Origin: Terramyces sp. JEL0728
Lineage: Eukaryota > Chytridiomycota > Chytridiomycetes > Rhizophydiales > Terramycetaceae
Length of the DNA: 23,319 bases
Reading direction: 5' to 3'
Assembly: GCA_027603945.1 (NCBI GenBank)
Contig: JADIIU010000173.1
Span: 1-23,319 of the forward strand
The translations under genes were made by a program, and so were the position numbers. The first letter of the stretch is position 1. The number at the start of each line of letters is the position of its first letter. The notes beneath the pieces were generated by a model. The model ran no database searches, was not told the DNA's origin, and saw only the letters and a program-made list of their open reading frames with translations. Of the stretch, positions 1-8,356 are shown in pieces.

Positions 1-16
1 AAATGCACTCACAGCC

Positions 17-526
17 ATGTCACTCTTGGTTTGTTATTGCGTCCAAAGACAAAATGTATTCTACAGTAATCAAGTACCACTTTATATTCAGAATGATAAA
101 TTCACCCAAAACGATTACAATTCAATTATGAATAAGGTTGAAAATATTGTGAAACCACTTCGACCAAATACCTCGTTAGCTATATTGATCACGTTGATTG
201 GTTCCGCTGTGCTTGGAATCTTGTTTTACTTGGCTTGCACTACAAATACCCACCTCTTGAAAATGATTTACATAATAGGCACACTCCTGGTACTGCTACT
301 ACTATGGTTGTGGAATAATCACAAAATGGCGAAATGTATACGACAAATGGAACGTGAAATGAAGCACTGCTGTGATGAACTGGATGTATTATACAAGAGC
401 AAGGAATTGCGGTTCTACTGCACAAAAGCACATGAAAAGAAAATCAAAACTTATCCGTTTGATGGGAATTTTATTCAGTCGCCTGATAGAAGATATGATG
501 CGTGCTATTTCTGTATTTACGGATAG
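17..526 (+). CDS. Small two-helix membrane protein, GOLGA7/Erf4-like family, copy 1
   Basis: This encodes 169 residues with no intron. The start codon lies in the context ACAGCCATG, which is also seen at position 2807. A Cys-containing N-terminus is followed by a soluble stretch with PLYIQNDKFTQNDYNSI (about residues 21-37) and PLRP (47-50). Two hydrophobic helices follow (about 52-74 and 80-100), then a charged helix RQMEREM, then ELDVLYKSKELRF, and the protein ends in YDACYFCIYG. The paralogue at 841-1368 has the same order and key residues. The pattern (acidic/aromatic segment, I-x3-N/E, hydrophobic hairpin, then LDVLYKPKGL and a hydrophobic C-terminal strand) resembles GOLGA7/Erf4, the non-catalytic partner of DHHC palmitoyltransferases such as Erf2. 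That assignment is inference from pattern only. AATAAA lies at 536-541, ten bases after the stop. Only 16 bases of upstream sequence are in the window. Confidence 0.8.
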   Translation: MSLLVCYCVQRQNVFYSNQVPLYIQNDKFTQNDYNSIMNKVENIVKPLRPNTSLAILITLIGSAVLGILFYLACTTNTHLLKMIYIIGTLLVLLLLWLWNNHKMAKCIRQMEREMKHCCDELDVLYKSKELRFYCTKAHEKKIKTYPFDGNFIQSPDRRYDACYFCIYG

Positions 527-840
527 CACTCTCTTAATAAACGTGGATTGTGATTATTGTGCCGCAAATTCGGATCTCGTGATTTTTAAAACCGAGCGAA
601 ATCCTTTCAACTAAAATTACCACCTTTTATATATTTGAATAATGCGCATCGTTATTGCTTGCTCTAATACAGCGCTATAATTCTAGATATTTTTGAAGAA
701 ATTAGATATTCATCCCACTCCTAGAACAAAAAAATGACAATCTATATTTCGGATTCGGATTATACACCGCCTTTTTGAGGTTCTGAGTTCGCCACCGAAT
801 ACAGATATAAGTACTGACCAGTTCGCTTGTTTCGTCGCAA
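527..840. other. Intergenic region between family copies 1 and 2
   Basis: This 314-base gap has no convincing ORF or RNA gene. It holds the AATAAA of the upstream gene (536-541), an AT-rich patch near 623-640 and a TATA-like box at 805-811 that belongs to the downstream gene. The sequence CGG-N8-CCG occurs near 756-769, but its arms do not extend into a dyad, so I give it little weight. Confidence 0.6.
805..811 (+). promoter_or_regulatory. TATA-like box of family copy 2
   Basis: ATATAAG begins 36 nt before the ATG at 841. Similar boxes stand 29-36 nt before the ATG of five other genes in this window (5453, 18442 minus, 18840, 20133 minus, 20330), which supports it as a core promoter element. 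Confidence 0.45.
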
Positions 841-1368
841 ATGTCAATTCAGTTCGTTTATTGTGCTTGCAAAGAGTACAAGTCGTATTTCTTTATGGGC
901 AACCCAAGCGTTCCAGCGTACTACCAGAACAACAAAGTAACTTACGAAGACTACTATGCAATTATTAACAACGTAAACGCAACTATTGATCCACTGCGAC
1001 CTAAAAAATGGCTCATAGGTATCAACTATATTCTAGCTTTTGGTTCATCCCTTGGAATACTTTGGTACATTACAAACAAGATGACTGGAGAAGAAAGTTA
1101 CTTTAACGTAATGCTAGCCATGATCTTTATATTCTACATATTCTTTATCATGTGTAATATCATGCATGTAGCAAATTGCTTGAAGCGAATGGAAAGTAGT
1201 ATGAAAGAAACATGTAGAGAGTTGGATGTCTTGTACAAACCAAAGGGGTTGAAATTCAAATTTGTAAAAGCGCATGAAAGTACTGTAACCACTACTATTT
1301 ACGAAAATAACTCTAAAATAACTGGGCAATCAAAGTATGACGCGGTGTACTTTATAATATATGCTTGA
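841..1368 (+). CDS. Small two-helix membrane protein, GOLGA7/Erf4-like family, copy 2
   Basis: This encodes 175 residues with no intron. It is a clear paralogue of the gene at 17-526. It shares the N-terminal YQNNKVTYEDYYAIINNVN segment (about residues 28-46), PLRP (51-54), two hydrophobic helices (about 58-78 and 88-110), the charged helix KRMESSM, then ELDVLYKPKGLKFKFVKAHE (about 127-146) and the C-terminal YDAVYFIIYA. The piece VKAHES-x-VTTTIY also matches LEQIHTGTTVTTTTY in the minus-strand genes at 17537-18406 and 19410-20102, which links the left and right ends of the window. The GOLGA7/Erf4-like fold is inferred from N..LY.P.GL followed by a terminal hydrophobic strand. If the assignment holds, the protein would be a membrane-associated cofactor of a DHHC acyltransferase. 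AATAAA is at 1369-1374, directly after the TGA. Confidence 0.8.
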   Translation: MSIQFVYCACKEYKSYFFMGNPSVPAYYQNNKVTYEDYYAIINNVNATIDPLRPKKWLIGINYILAFGSSLGILWYITNKMTGEESYFNVMLAMIFIFYIFFIMCNIMHVANCLKRMESSMKETCRELDVLYKPKGLKFKFVKAHESTVTTTIYENNSKITGQSKYDAVYFIIYA

Positions 1369-1503
1369 AATAAATTTTTATATTGTCGGGAATCCGTTTT
1401 GTTGGTATGAATTGAATACACATACCTGCGCAGTCTATGTCTCCATTTGTAAGATTTAATTATTGGTGGATCGTTTGTAAGCCACATTTCAAACTTACTC
1501 CAA

Positions 1504-2541
1504 ATGAGTGAATCTCGTTTTGTTATTAAACCTCTTAGCAGCGACAAGTTCCTGACTCAAACAAGCACAAGTTATAATGACCCAACAGAACTAAAAGAAA
1601 AGAAACCCGAGGATCCATACCAGCGATTAATAGTGAAACACTACAGCGGAATGGCTGGATTGCGATTTGATACTTATTTCCAGCCATATTTGGGGATAAA
1701 GCCTTCAAAAGAACTTGCGGATGATTCAAAACTAACTTTACAGCCTTACTGGTCGCCAGAAACACAATTCAAAATGGTAGTTCTGGGAAGGAAGCATTTT
1801 TCAGCTTCACAGTATACGCAATGGAATTCCGGCATTGAATATTCAGTCGCAAAAGAGCATTCTTTCCTTGTTGCATTCTTACACCTCAACACTCTATCTT
1901 TCTTGTCTTTCAACAACAATTTTCAAACAGAAGGATTGTCGTACGATTTCTTGGCTTCAGAAAACAAACAAGATTTCCTTATTACCAAGCACGAGTTGTT
2001 GTTTGAAATGATTACTGTTGGACATGGATTGTCAACTGAAGAATTCAATTACAAATATGTTGTGCCTGTTTGTTCGCTGACTGCTGGAATTGGGATCGGG
2101 CTGTATATGGCTCCCCTATTCGCAACTACCGCATCTACCACCACTGCATTGATTGGGGCTGGAGCTGTAGAAGCGACTGCGATCTCCACAACAACAGCTT
2201 TATCAACTGCGTCAACCGCAACCACGTTAACAACCGGATCTCTAGCTATAGGCACTTTATCTTACCTGCAAATATCCTCTGAAACTCAAAGAAACATTTG
2301 CAACTTTGTAATTGAAGCATTGCCGCACATTATCGTTACAATTATAGTCCCAATGACTATAAACACAGTACAAAGCTACTTGAACGACTTTACAAAGGAA
2401 TATCGCAACAGTTCGAATGTTATTCTGCTGAAACAGAAGCTAGAAGAGTATTTGATTGGGTTGGGCCATGTGGTAGCTGGAATGACTCGCGAAACTGTAG
2501 CATTAGTTATCCAGCAGTTGTTTGTGTTACAGTTTGAATAA
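1504..2541 (+). CDS. Unrecognised protein with a long Thr/Ala/Gly hydrophobic segment
   Basis: This is a single exon of 345 residues, and I do not recognise the family. Residues 1-180 look soluble and are rich in aromatic and polar residues. Residues about 185-257 are a long uncharged run rich in Ala, Thr and Gly, with a single Glu near 223. It begins AGIGIGLYMAPLFATTAS, has ALIGAGA in the middle and ends GSLAIGTLSYLQI, so a membrane hairpin or glycine-zipper helix pair is plausible. A further hydrophobic helix lies at about 267-285 (FVIEALPHIIVTIIVPM), followed by an amphipathic C-terminus. There is no signal peptide. AATAAA at 2537-2542 overlaps the stop codon. Gene status rests on length, codon-like composition and the poly(A) signal; function is unknown. 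Confidence 0.75.
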   Translation: MSESRFVIKPLSSDKFLTQTSTSYNDPTELKEKKPEDPYQRLIVKHYSGMAGLRFDTYFQPYLGIKPSKELADDSKLTLQPYWSPETQFKMVVLGRKHFSASQYTQWNSGIEYSVAKEHSFLVAFLHLNTLSFLSFNNNFQTEGLSYDFLASENKQDFLITKHELLFEMITVGHGLSTEEFNYKYVVPVCSLTAGIGIGLYMAPLFATTASTTTALIGAGAVEATAISTTTALSTASTATTLTTGSLAIGTLSYLQISSETQRNICNFVIEALPHIIVTIIVPMTINTVQSYLNDFTKEYRNSSNVILLKQKLEEYLIGLGHVVAGMTRETVALVIQQLFVLQFE

Positions 2542-2806
2542 ACCTTGTATTTCTGTTTTATATTCTAGCAGCAGGTACCTTTATTCAAGTTCGTGGAGAT
2601 TATAGTTTAATTCCGGGAATCAAAAGTGATTGATTCAAATGGCTGTACAGTGAAATTCAACGCGCTGGCAGTGACCAAAAGAACAGTGAGATCTCCAACC
2701 CGCAGAACAGTGTTTCCAACTAATGCGTATCTCTTTACCTGATAACTGGTAACTATTTTGATTGATATTCTCATCACAAGACCAGCTCGTATAACGTTCC
2801 ACAGCC

Positions 2807-3064
2807 ATGTTTTCTACATCTCCATCCCTTTTTTCGTCCAAAGGTGGGATGTTTCAAGGGAGCCCGACCATAATGGAAATAATGCAGTTGACCGCAACTA
2901 AAGCAAATGCAAAAACAGAATTAATCAATCAAAGAGTGCAAACAAATACCAGGTATTCATCCGTCTTTGATTGTTCAATTCAGATGAAACCCGGTTTGAT
3001 TGAGCAATTCGTTAATTTTGCCAGTAAAAGCGTTCCACCAATTTGGGAGCAGTGCCACCTATAG
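2807..3064 (+). CDS. Small unrecognised ORF, 85 residues
   Basis: This is an intact ORF with the same start context (ACAGCCATG) as the gene at 17. The N-terminus is rich in Ser, Phe and Gly (MFSTSPSLFSSKGG) and could be a targeting peptide. The rest is mildly amphipathic with no cysteine motif or membrane helix. It ends nine bases before the ATG of the downstream glycosyltransferase, in a different frame. I looked for a short intron that would fuse the two and found no GT...AG pair with a branch-like TAAY at the right spacing. It may be a genuine small gene, an upstream ORF of the glycosyltransferase, or chance. The 265 bases before it (2542-2806) hold nothing I can assign. Confidence 0.45.
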   Translation: MFSTSPSLFSSKGGMFQGSPTIMEIMQLTATKANAKTELINQRVQTNTRYSSVFDCSIQMKPGLIEQFVNFASKSVPPIWEQCHL

Positions 3065-3072
3065 TGGTTAAA

Positions 3073-5131
3073 ATGGAAAAAAAATGTTCAAATAATTACA
3101 TTATGGGATTGTTGGATGTTGAATCTGGGCCAAACTTATCACCAGGAGCGGAATTCCTATTTTCAGCCATTTCCATTTTACTCTGCTACTCACTCCTGTT
3201 TCTATTCCTCCTGGGAATATACGCCGGGTTCATTTCTCCAATGATTGCAGACCACTTTCCAAAATATGATCAGCTATTCTCGCAAAAGTCTCGTGTATCG
3301 ACAATTATTGCTTCGTGTTTCATTTCAATCATTATCCTTGGAGGTGTGGTTTACGCCTCGGTCGATCAATACGGATTTCAAGGCCTTAATCCAGCAGTAT
3401 TCATTCCAATGCTGTGGTCCGCATCTCAATACTGGAAAACGTACTCGTTCTTGCGTCCGCCAACCGAATTGTACCTTTACATATTGTCTGTGATGTCTTT
3501 TGAAGTCGCAATGGCTATTATTCAGTGCACATTTGTTTCATGGAATCCGCCATTGCCAGATGCTGCTGAGCCAGCTCCAGATACACATGTTTTTATGATT
3601 GTTGCCCACAACTCGTCAACTGGAATCGAACCTACCCTGTTGGCTTTGCTTAAACTGGTTCGTCCCCACCAAATTTATATTGCAGATAATGGGTCAAAGA
3701 AGCATGAAGAAGAAGACACTGACCGACTTACGCAGCGACTGTCGGATCAATATTATGGTCACCGAACCGACCGGCCCATTAATGTTGTCCACATTTCAAA
3801 GTACGGAAACAAAACTTTGGCACAATATGCGACAATCTTTTATTTGAATAATGAAATCAGGGCTGGAAGAACGAAAGCAAAGATTGTCACTATGATTGAT
3901 GATGATGTCATTGTTCCAAGCAACTGGAGTTACAGAGCCATTGATGAGCAATTTAAAGATCCAACAAAAGTAGCTCTGGCGTATCCTTTGGCATCTAGTA
4001 ACATGGATGACTGTTTCTGTGCTGGTTTCCAGGATATCGAATATTTATCTGCAAACTTTATGCGATCTGTCCTTGACAAGCTCGGCGGACAGCTGTTTGC
4101 GTCTGGTGCTATTGCTACTTGGCACATCCAGCCGCTGCTAAAAGTGCTGGAGCGCCATTGCACTACTTTTAACGGCGAAGACCTGGAACTTGGATGTATC
4201 TTGAACAGACTCTCTGATACCAATGATTCCGAAAAGCTTGGTCTCTCTACCTCTGCACGTATTGGATTCATCGCAGATTGTTTGATTAGAACTGCTGTGC
4301 CGCCATGCCCAGTTCATTGGTATGATTTAGTACCAGCATCAATCAAGAGAAAGGTGAAGCCTGAGGCTTGTGCTTGTGGAGAGCACTCCTTCTTCAACCA
4401 AAGGTATTTTCTTACTAAAATAGACTCCGAAGTTGGGATCCTGCTTCCTACCAATTCTTTTACAAGTACTTGATTATTATTTTCACTCCAAGAGGACTCT
4501 TATCCAAAGCTAAATGGTCTATTAGAGTATTTTGTGTTTACAGAATCATTGAGCTATTTCGAGGTGAGTTAATTTAATGTTAGATGCAAGCTTGGTTATT
4601 GGTATGCTCATGTCTTTTGTGTTTGTAGATATCTACAAACTCATGTCCTATTATTTTACCATTATGGGTATTGGCTGGGGACTTTCTTGCACCTGCTTGA
4701 TGATGTATTCCGCCAGATACATAAGAGCCCAAAACTGTTTCCGACCAGACATGCTATTGTGGTACCCGATCATGTTCAACTTGCCGATGGGGTTAATCCT
4801 TAAGCCTGTTGTCATGTTCTACTCACTTATTTATTACATCTGGTTCTGTCGATTCAAACCAGATGTGAGGGCACAACTTGCTGCGGATCTCAACAAGCAA
4901 ATGACCCTTCATACTTGTTGGGAGGAGCAGCTGTTAAATTATCCTATTTATATTGAAGAAATTTACTACAAGCAAAAGAGAAGATCAACCATCAGGCGTA
5001 CAATGAACAGACATTCTACCATCAAATCTCTCAAGAACATTGAAGACAAAGAGAGCATTCCGATGGAGCATATTGTTTCCGTCTCAGAAGACAGGATGCC
5101 GCTTATCATTGAAGTCGACGACTCTGTCTAA
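3073..5131 (+). CDS. Membrane glycosyltransferase family 2 (polysaccharide synthase-like)
   Basis: There are three exons: 3073-4403, 4424-4563 and 4584-5131. The introns are 20 nt each: GTATTTTCTTACTAAAATAG (4404-4423) and GTGAGTTAATTTAATGTTAG (4564-4583). The spliced product is 672 residues. Three N-terminal helices (about 28-53, 75-95, 130-150) precede a cytosolic GT-A domain. That domain has IADNGS for nucleotide binding, the DxD metal site in MIDDDV (D276-D278), the catalytic-base type GED (E369-D370) and QRLRSW (443-448). The last is a Q-x2-R-x-W version of the processive-synthase signature, and it is assembled across the first intron. At least three C-terminal helices follow. This places it with fungal GT2 membrane synthases (chitin, hyaluronan or Cps1-like). 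The lack of the chitin synthase QRRRW form argues against a classical chitin synthase, and the polymer made is unknown. The start is the first in-frame ATG; the ORF upstream of it lacks one. ATTAAA is at 5137-5142. Confidence 0.85.
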
Positions 5132-5182
5132 ATTACATTAAATTTGCATATTTTTATTGTTCTCTGTAATCGGCTTTCTGCT

Positions 5183-5331
5183 AACTGATATTCAAAGGTA
5201 TATTTCCACTACAGCCGGTTATACAAGCCTTCAAACATAGAGCTTCTCTTTGCTCTTTCCTCGCGGTTCCGTAAATGGAAATCCGTGTGACGTTGATTCC
5301 GATATGATTATTTTGTGAACTGATATTCAAA
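5183..5331. repeat. Pair of 14-bp direct repeats AACTGATATTCAAA
   Basis: Perfect copies lie at 5183-5196 and 5318-5331, 135 bp apart, in the promoter region of the Bem1-like gene. They may be transcription factor sites, or the remains of a local duplication; the flanks differ. Confidence 0.5.
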
Positions 5332-5452
5332 CGATTGCCCTTATAAAGGAGATTGGAAAGCACAAATGAATTGGTCCAGTGAGCTGGTTTCATCAAAGGC
5401 TCAGTTCACATATTGATGTAATGGACATTTTGGGATGGACTGGGACACCGAG

Positions 5453-5459
5453 TATAAAG
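5453..5459 (+). promoter_or_regulatory. TATA box of the Bem1-like gene
   Basis: TATAAAG begins 29 nt before the ATG at 5482. It is the best match to the canonical TATA sequence in the window and sits at the spacing seen for the other TATA-like boxes. Confidence 0.55.
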
Positions 5460-5481
5460 TCTGACACCATCCATCACAGAC

Positions 5482-6882
5482 ATGGCTTCTGTTGATTCCA
5501 GAGAGGGCAGGAGAATTCCAAGGAAGGCACTCGCACCAATAAACACCAAGCATGACAAAATCAAAGCCAGACAATCCTCGCATCCAGATGCAATCTTCAA
5601 AATGGCTCCGAAAAAGATTATAAGGGCAACTGTGAATTATATTGCTGTATCCAGCACAGAACTATCATTTGCAAAAGGGGATTTCTTTTATGTGATTGAC
5701 ATCAAAGACCGGTATTATGAAGTCATGAATCCGATGGAAAAGACTAGAGGATTGGTGCCAATGGCATATTTCAGTAATTTACAGCAGAAACGACCTGAAA
5801 GTATTTATCCTTCTGTCAATGCAGACACTAGGTCCGAATATTCAGCATCAGACAACAAATCCAGACAGTCTGATTTCATTGCGCCAAGAGATACGCCCTC
5901 AGTTGCCTATTCTGCATCAAGAGATACTCTGTCAGTCGCTTATTCTGATCCCAGAAACACAACCGTGCCTTCTAGATACACTCCTGAACCAACTGCAACT
6001 AGAATGGCTGAAACTATCTATTCACCTCAGGGCTATCCCACACCAGGACCAAACTCTCCCAACGACTCGCCCTTTGGACATCCTAATTCTGCAACGCCAA
6101 ACAAATCCTCTCCCCAATCTCATACTCCAAAGAGCCCTTCCTCATATCAACTGCCAGGCATCTATGAAACATCACACATCCATAATCCACTGGCACTTCC
6201 AACTATACCCAACGAACGAATTAGTTTGAAAACGTGTCTCTCTTCCGTTGAAGTTCTCGAATGCCAGCTACTTAATTCAGCATGGGTATATACAGTTCAA
6301 TTGGTGTTTATCAACAACACTTGTCGAAAGTTTTATCGGACCATGGATGATTTCATGAATTTACAAGTAGCTTTACTAAACAAATTTGAAATGGAAGCAG
6401 GCTACTCCAGTGCACAAAGAGTAATTCCTTTCCTTCCAAAGCAAGAGCGAATGACACTCGCGCAAGCACACAAACGAAAGAGCTACTTGACATTCTACTT
6501 GGACCAGCTACTGTCCTTATCGGACAAACTAGTAGATTCCGCAGAAATGGAAATATTTTTTGTGCCTAGAGGGTCTGAAGTAAATCTAGAAAGAAAAATC
6601 GATTCTGTAGATTATTCTGATGCTTTACTAGATATTATTGAAGAATTCAAGGAAAACAGTAAAGTCAGCATCACACTCGTTGATGCCGGACAGCGCTATG
6701 AGTGGTCAGTGTCGTCGAGAATCTTATTTTCGTCATTGTGGAGTTCAGTCGAATATTACTCTAACGATTTAACAGAAATTATTTACCATGATGAAGCAGG
6801 CCGGGAACTAATCCTTCAGAACGACTTGGACGTTGGTCTACTGTTCCAGCTCCCAAAAGTCGAACTCTCTGTCTTGAAATAA
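5482..6882 (+). CDS. BEM1: Bem1/Scd2-like polarity scaffold with SH3, PX and PB1 domains
   Basis: This is one exon of 466 residues. An SH3 domain lies at about 46-101 (IIRATVNYIA... ELSFAKGDFFYVID... GLVPMAYFSNL). A Ser/Pro-rich linker follows, with near repeats RDTPSVAYS and RDTLSVAYS. A PX domain lies at about 245-363, with RKFYRTMDDF, the proline-rich turn VIPFLPKQERMT and KRKSYLTFYLDQLL. A PB1 domain lies at about 393-460, ending in the acidic strand IIYHDEAGREL. The order SH3-PX-PB1 is that of fungal Bem1/Scd2, which binds Cdc42 effectors, phosphoinositides and the Cdc24 exchange factor at growth sites. Animal p40phox has PX-SH3-PB1. Bem1 and Scd2 normally carry two SH3 domains. Here only one is present, and its end resembles the second (GLVPV-type) one. 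AATAAA at 6878-6883 overlaps the TAA stop. Confidence 0.88.
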   Translation: MASVDSREGRRIPRKALAPINTKHDKIKARQSSHPDAIFKMAPKKIIRATVNYIAVSSTELSFAKGDFFYVIDIKDRYYEVMNPMEKTRGLVPMAYFSNLQQKRPESIYPSVNADTRSEYSASDNKSRQSDFIAPRDTPSVAYSASRDTLSVAYSDPRNTTVPSRYTPEPTATRMAETIYSPQGYPTPGPNSPNDSPFGHPNSATPNKSSPQSHTPKSPSSYQLPGIYETSHIHNPLALPTIPNERISLKTCLSSVEVLECQLLNSAWVYTVQLVFINNTCRKFYRTMDDFMNLQVALLNKFEMEAGYSSAQRVIPFLPKQERMTLAQAHKRKSYLTFYLDQLLSLSDKLVDSAEMEIFFVPRGSEVNLERKIDSVDYSDALLDIIEEFKENSKVSITLVDAGQRYEWSVSSRILFSSLWSSVEYYSNDLTEIIYHDEAGRELILQNDLDVGLLFQLPKVELSVLK

Positions 6883-7045
6883 ACCTTTCCTCTGGATGAC
6901 AAAGAAACATGCAGACTAACTGCAGACATCTCAATAAACTCATTTCCGCTATTGAATTAGATGTTCCTCTAATCTGAGGATTTCTGTGATCACTCATCCC
7001 AAAATGGGCAAATTCCCATTTTAGTCACTCAAGGTTTCCTCAATA

Positions 7046-8331
7046 ATGAAAACGAATTGGTTGATTCTAGCAGGGGTTAGCTATGTGCATGCAAAGGAGC
7101 CGATCGTAATCCCAATCCAGCGTAATTCCAAATCAACTGTCGCATCGTCCCTGACTCGTATGCAGTTAATGAGCGATAGAATCAACAATGTTGCTTCCAG
7201 TGCACCACTAAAGAACGAACAAGTACTTTATAGTTGCCCAGTCTATGTTGGAAATGGCCAGTATCTCGAATTAGATTTAGATGTAGTTGAATTTTAACCT
7301 AGACCGGCTCTTCTGATGTGTGGGTATTTGGTTCTAATTGTACTGCAGTTGATGGTTCTTGCAACCATCCAAAAATTAACTTGAATGACACTGCCATTAC
7401 TGAATGGCTACCACACAAATCGTTGACTATTTACTACGGTAGTGGTAATGCCACTGTTGATATCTATGAAGCACCTGTTTCTATTGGAAATGACACTGCT
7501 GTATTTCCAATTGGAGTAGCTTCCAGCGCTTACGGTATGAAAAGTACCAACGGACTGATTGGTCTGGCTTTCAATTCTTTGTCAACGATTGCATATAATA
7601 TCAACAAGACTGCACGTCCACCATTCCTAGCGCACAATACAAACTTTTTTGACAATCTCGATTTCCCGCAAGAACAGCAAATGTTTAGTTTCTATTTGTC
7701 AAACTATCTGGATGGAGACAGTGGAGAAGTGACTTTTGGCGGCTATGACGATTCAAAGTTTGCTGGAGATATCCATTGGATGGATGTAATGAGCACTGAT
7801 ATTACTTTGCTGGGGTATCGTCAATCAGACCCGCCAACTCCGCCAACACCATTCTATTGGATGTTTGACTTGTCTGATTGGACTGTTTCTGTCAATGGGA
7901 CTGTTCCTATCTTTGATCAGCCTCTTGCTTCTGGTAAATACAATACATCAATTGCTGATACTGTAAGTTTTGATTTACCATAGGGAACTACTTTACTTAT
8001 ACTTGGGTACGATATTGCCAAATCAATCAACACCGCAATTGGTGGGACCTACAGCCCAACTACTGGCTACTATGATCTTAACTGTGCCTCAGCTGACTAT
8101 CCAGATGTTACATTTACTCATAACGGAGTCGATTTCTCTATCCCTGCTTCAATCTACTTGTTTAGACTAAGCAGCGTGCACTGCATCTCTGGGATCATTG
8201 GACAACGAGACCGCAAAGGACTGAGCATTGCGATTTTTGGTGATATATTCCTGAGAGCCTACTACTCCATCTACGATAAATCCACCGATCCACCTAGAGT
8301 TGGGTTTGCTAAAGCTGCACATCCAAATTAG
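7046..8331 (+). CDS. Secreted pepsin-like aspartic protease (family A1)
   Basis: There are three exons: 7046-7282, 7303-7962 and 7984-8331. The spliced product is 414 residues. Residues 1-16 (MKTNWLILAGVSYVHA) are a signal peptide, and a propeptide follows up to about residue 60. The first catalytic motif is LDLDTGSSDVWVFG with D79; the flap is YYGSG; NGLIGLAF follows. The second motif is ADTGTTLLIL with D298. The C-terminal lobe carries FGDIFLRAYYSIYD, typical of the family. N-glycosylation sequons are frequent, and there is no GPI-anchor tail, so secretion to vacuole or outside is likely. The introns are GTAGTTGAATTTTAACCTAG (7283-7302) and a 21-nt intron (7963-7983). The first splits D|TG and the second splits DT|G, so both active-site triads exist only after splicing. 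AATAAA is at 8336-8341. The gene is convergent with the MBOAT gene, with a 25-base gap. Confidence 0.92.
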
Positions 8332-8356
8332 AACGAATAAAATAGATTAAAATATA

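Larger units (their letters stand above)
5132..5481. other. Intergenic region upstream of the Bem1-like gene
   Basis: This 350-base gap has no convincing gene. It holds a variant poly(A) signal of the upstream gene (5137-5142), two copies of a 14-bp direct repeat (5183-5196 and 5318-5331) and a TATAAAG box at 5453-5459. The 71-codon minus-strand ORF here has no recognisable content. Confidence 0.6.

Noticed and set aside
2049..2255. Low-complexity minus-strand ORF rich in Ala and Val
   Set aside because: It is a mirror of the Thr/Ala-rich segment of the plus-strand gene at 1504-2541.
2635..2841. Minus-strand ORF of 68 codons over 2635-2841
   Set aside because: No recognisable content, no promoter or poly(A) support, and it overlaps the start of a better plus-strand candidate.
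3043..3072. Longer start of the glycosyltransferase at 3043
   Set aside because: The codon is TTG and overlaps the small ORF in another frame; the first ATG is at 3073.
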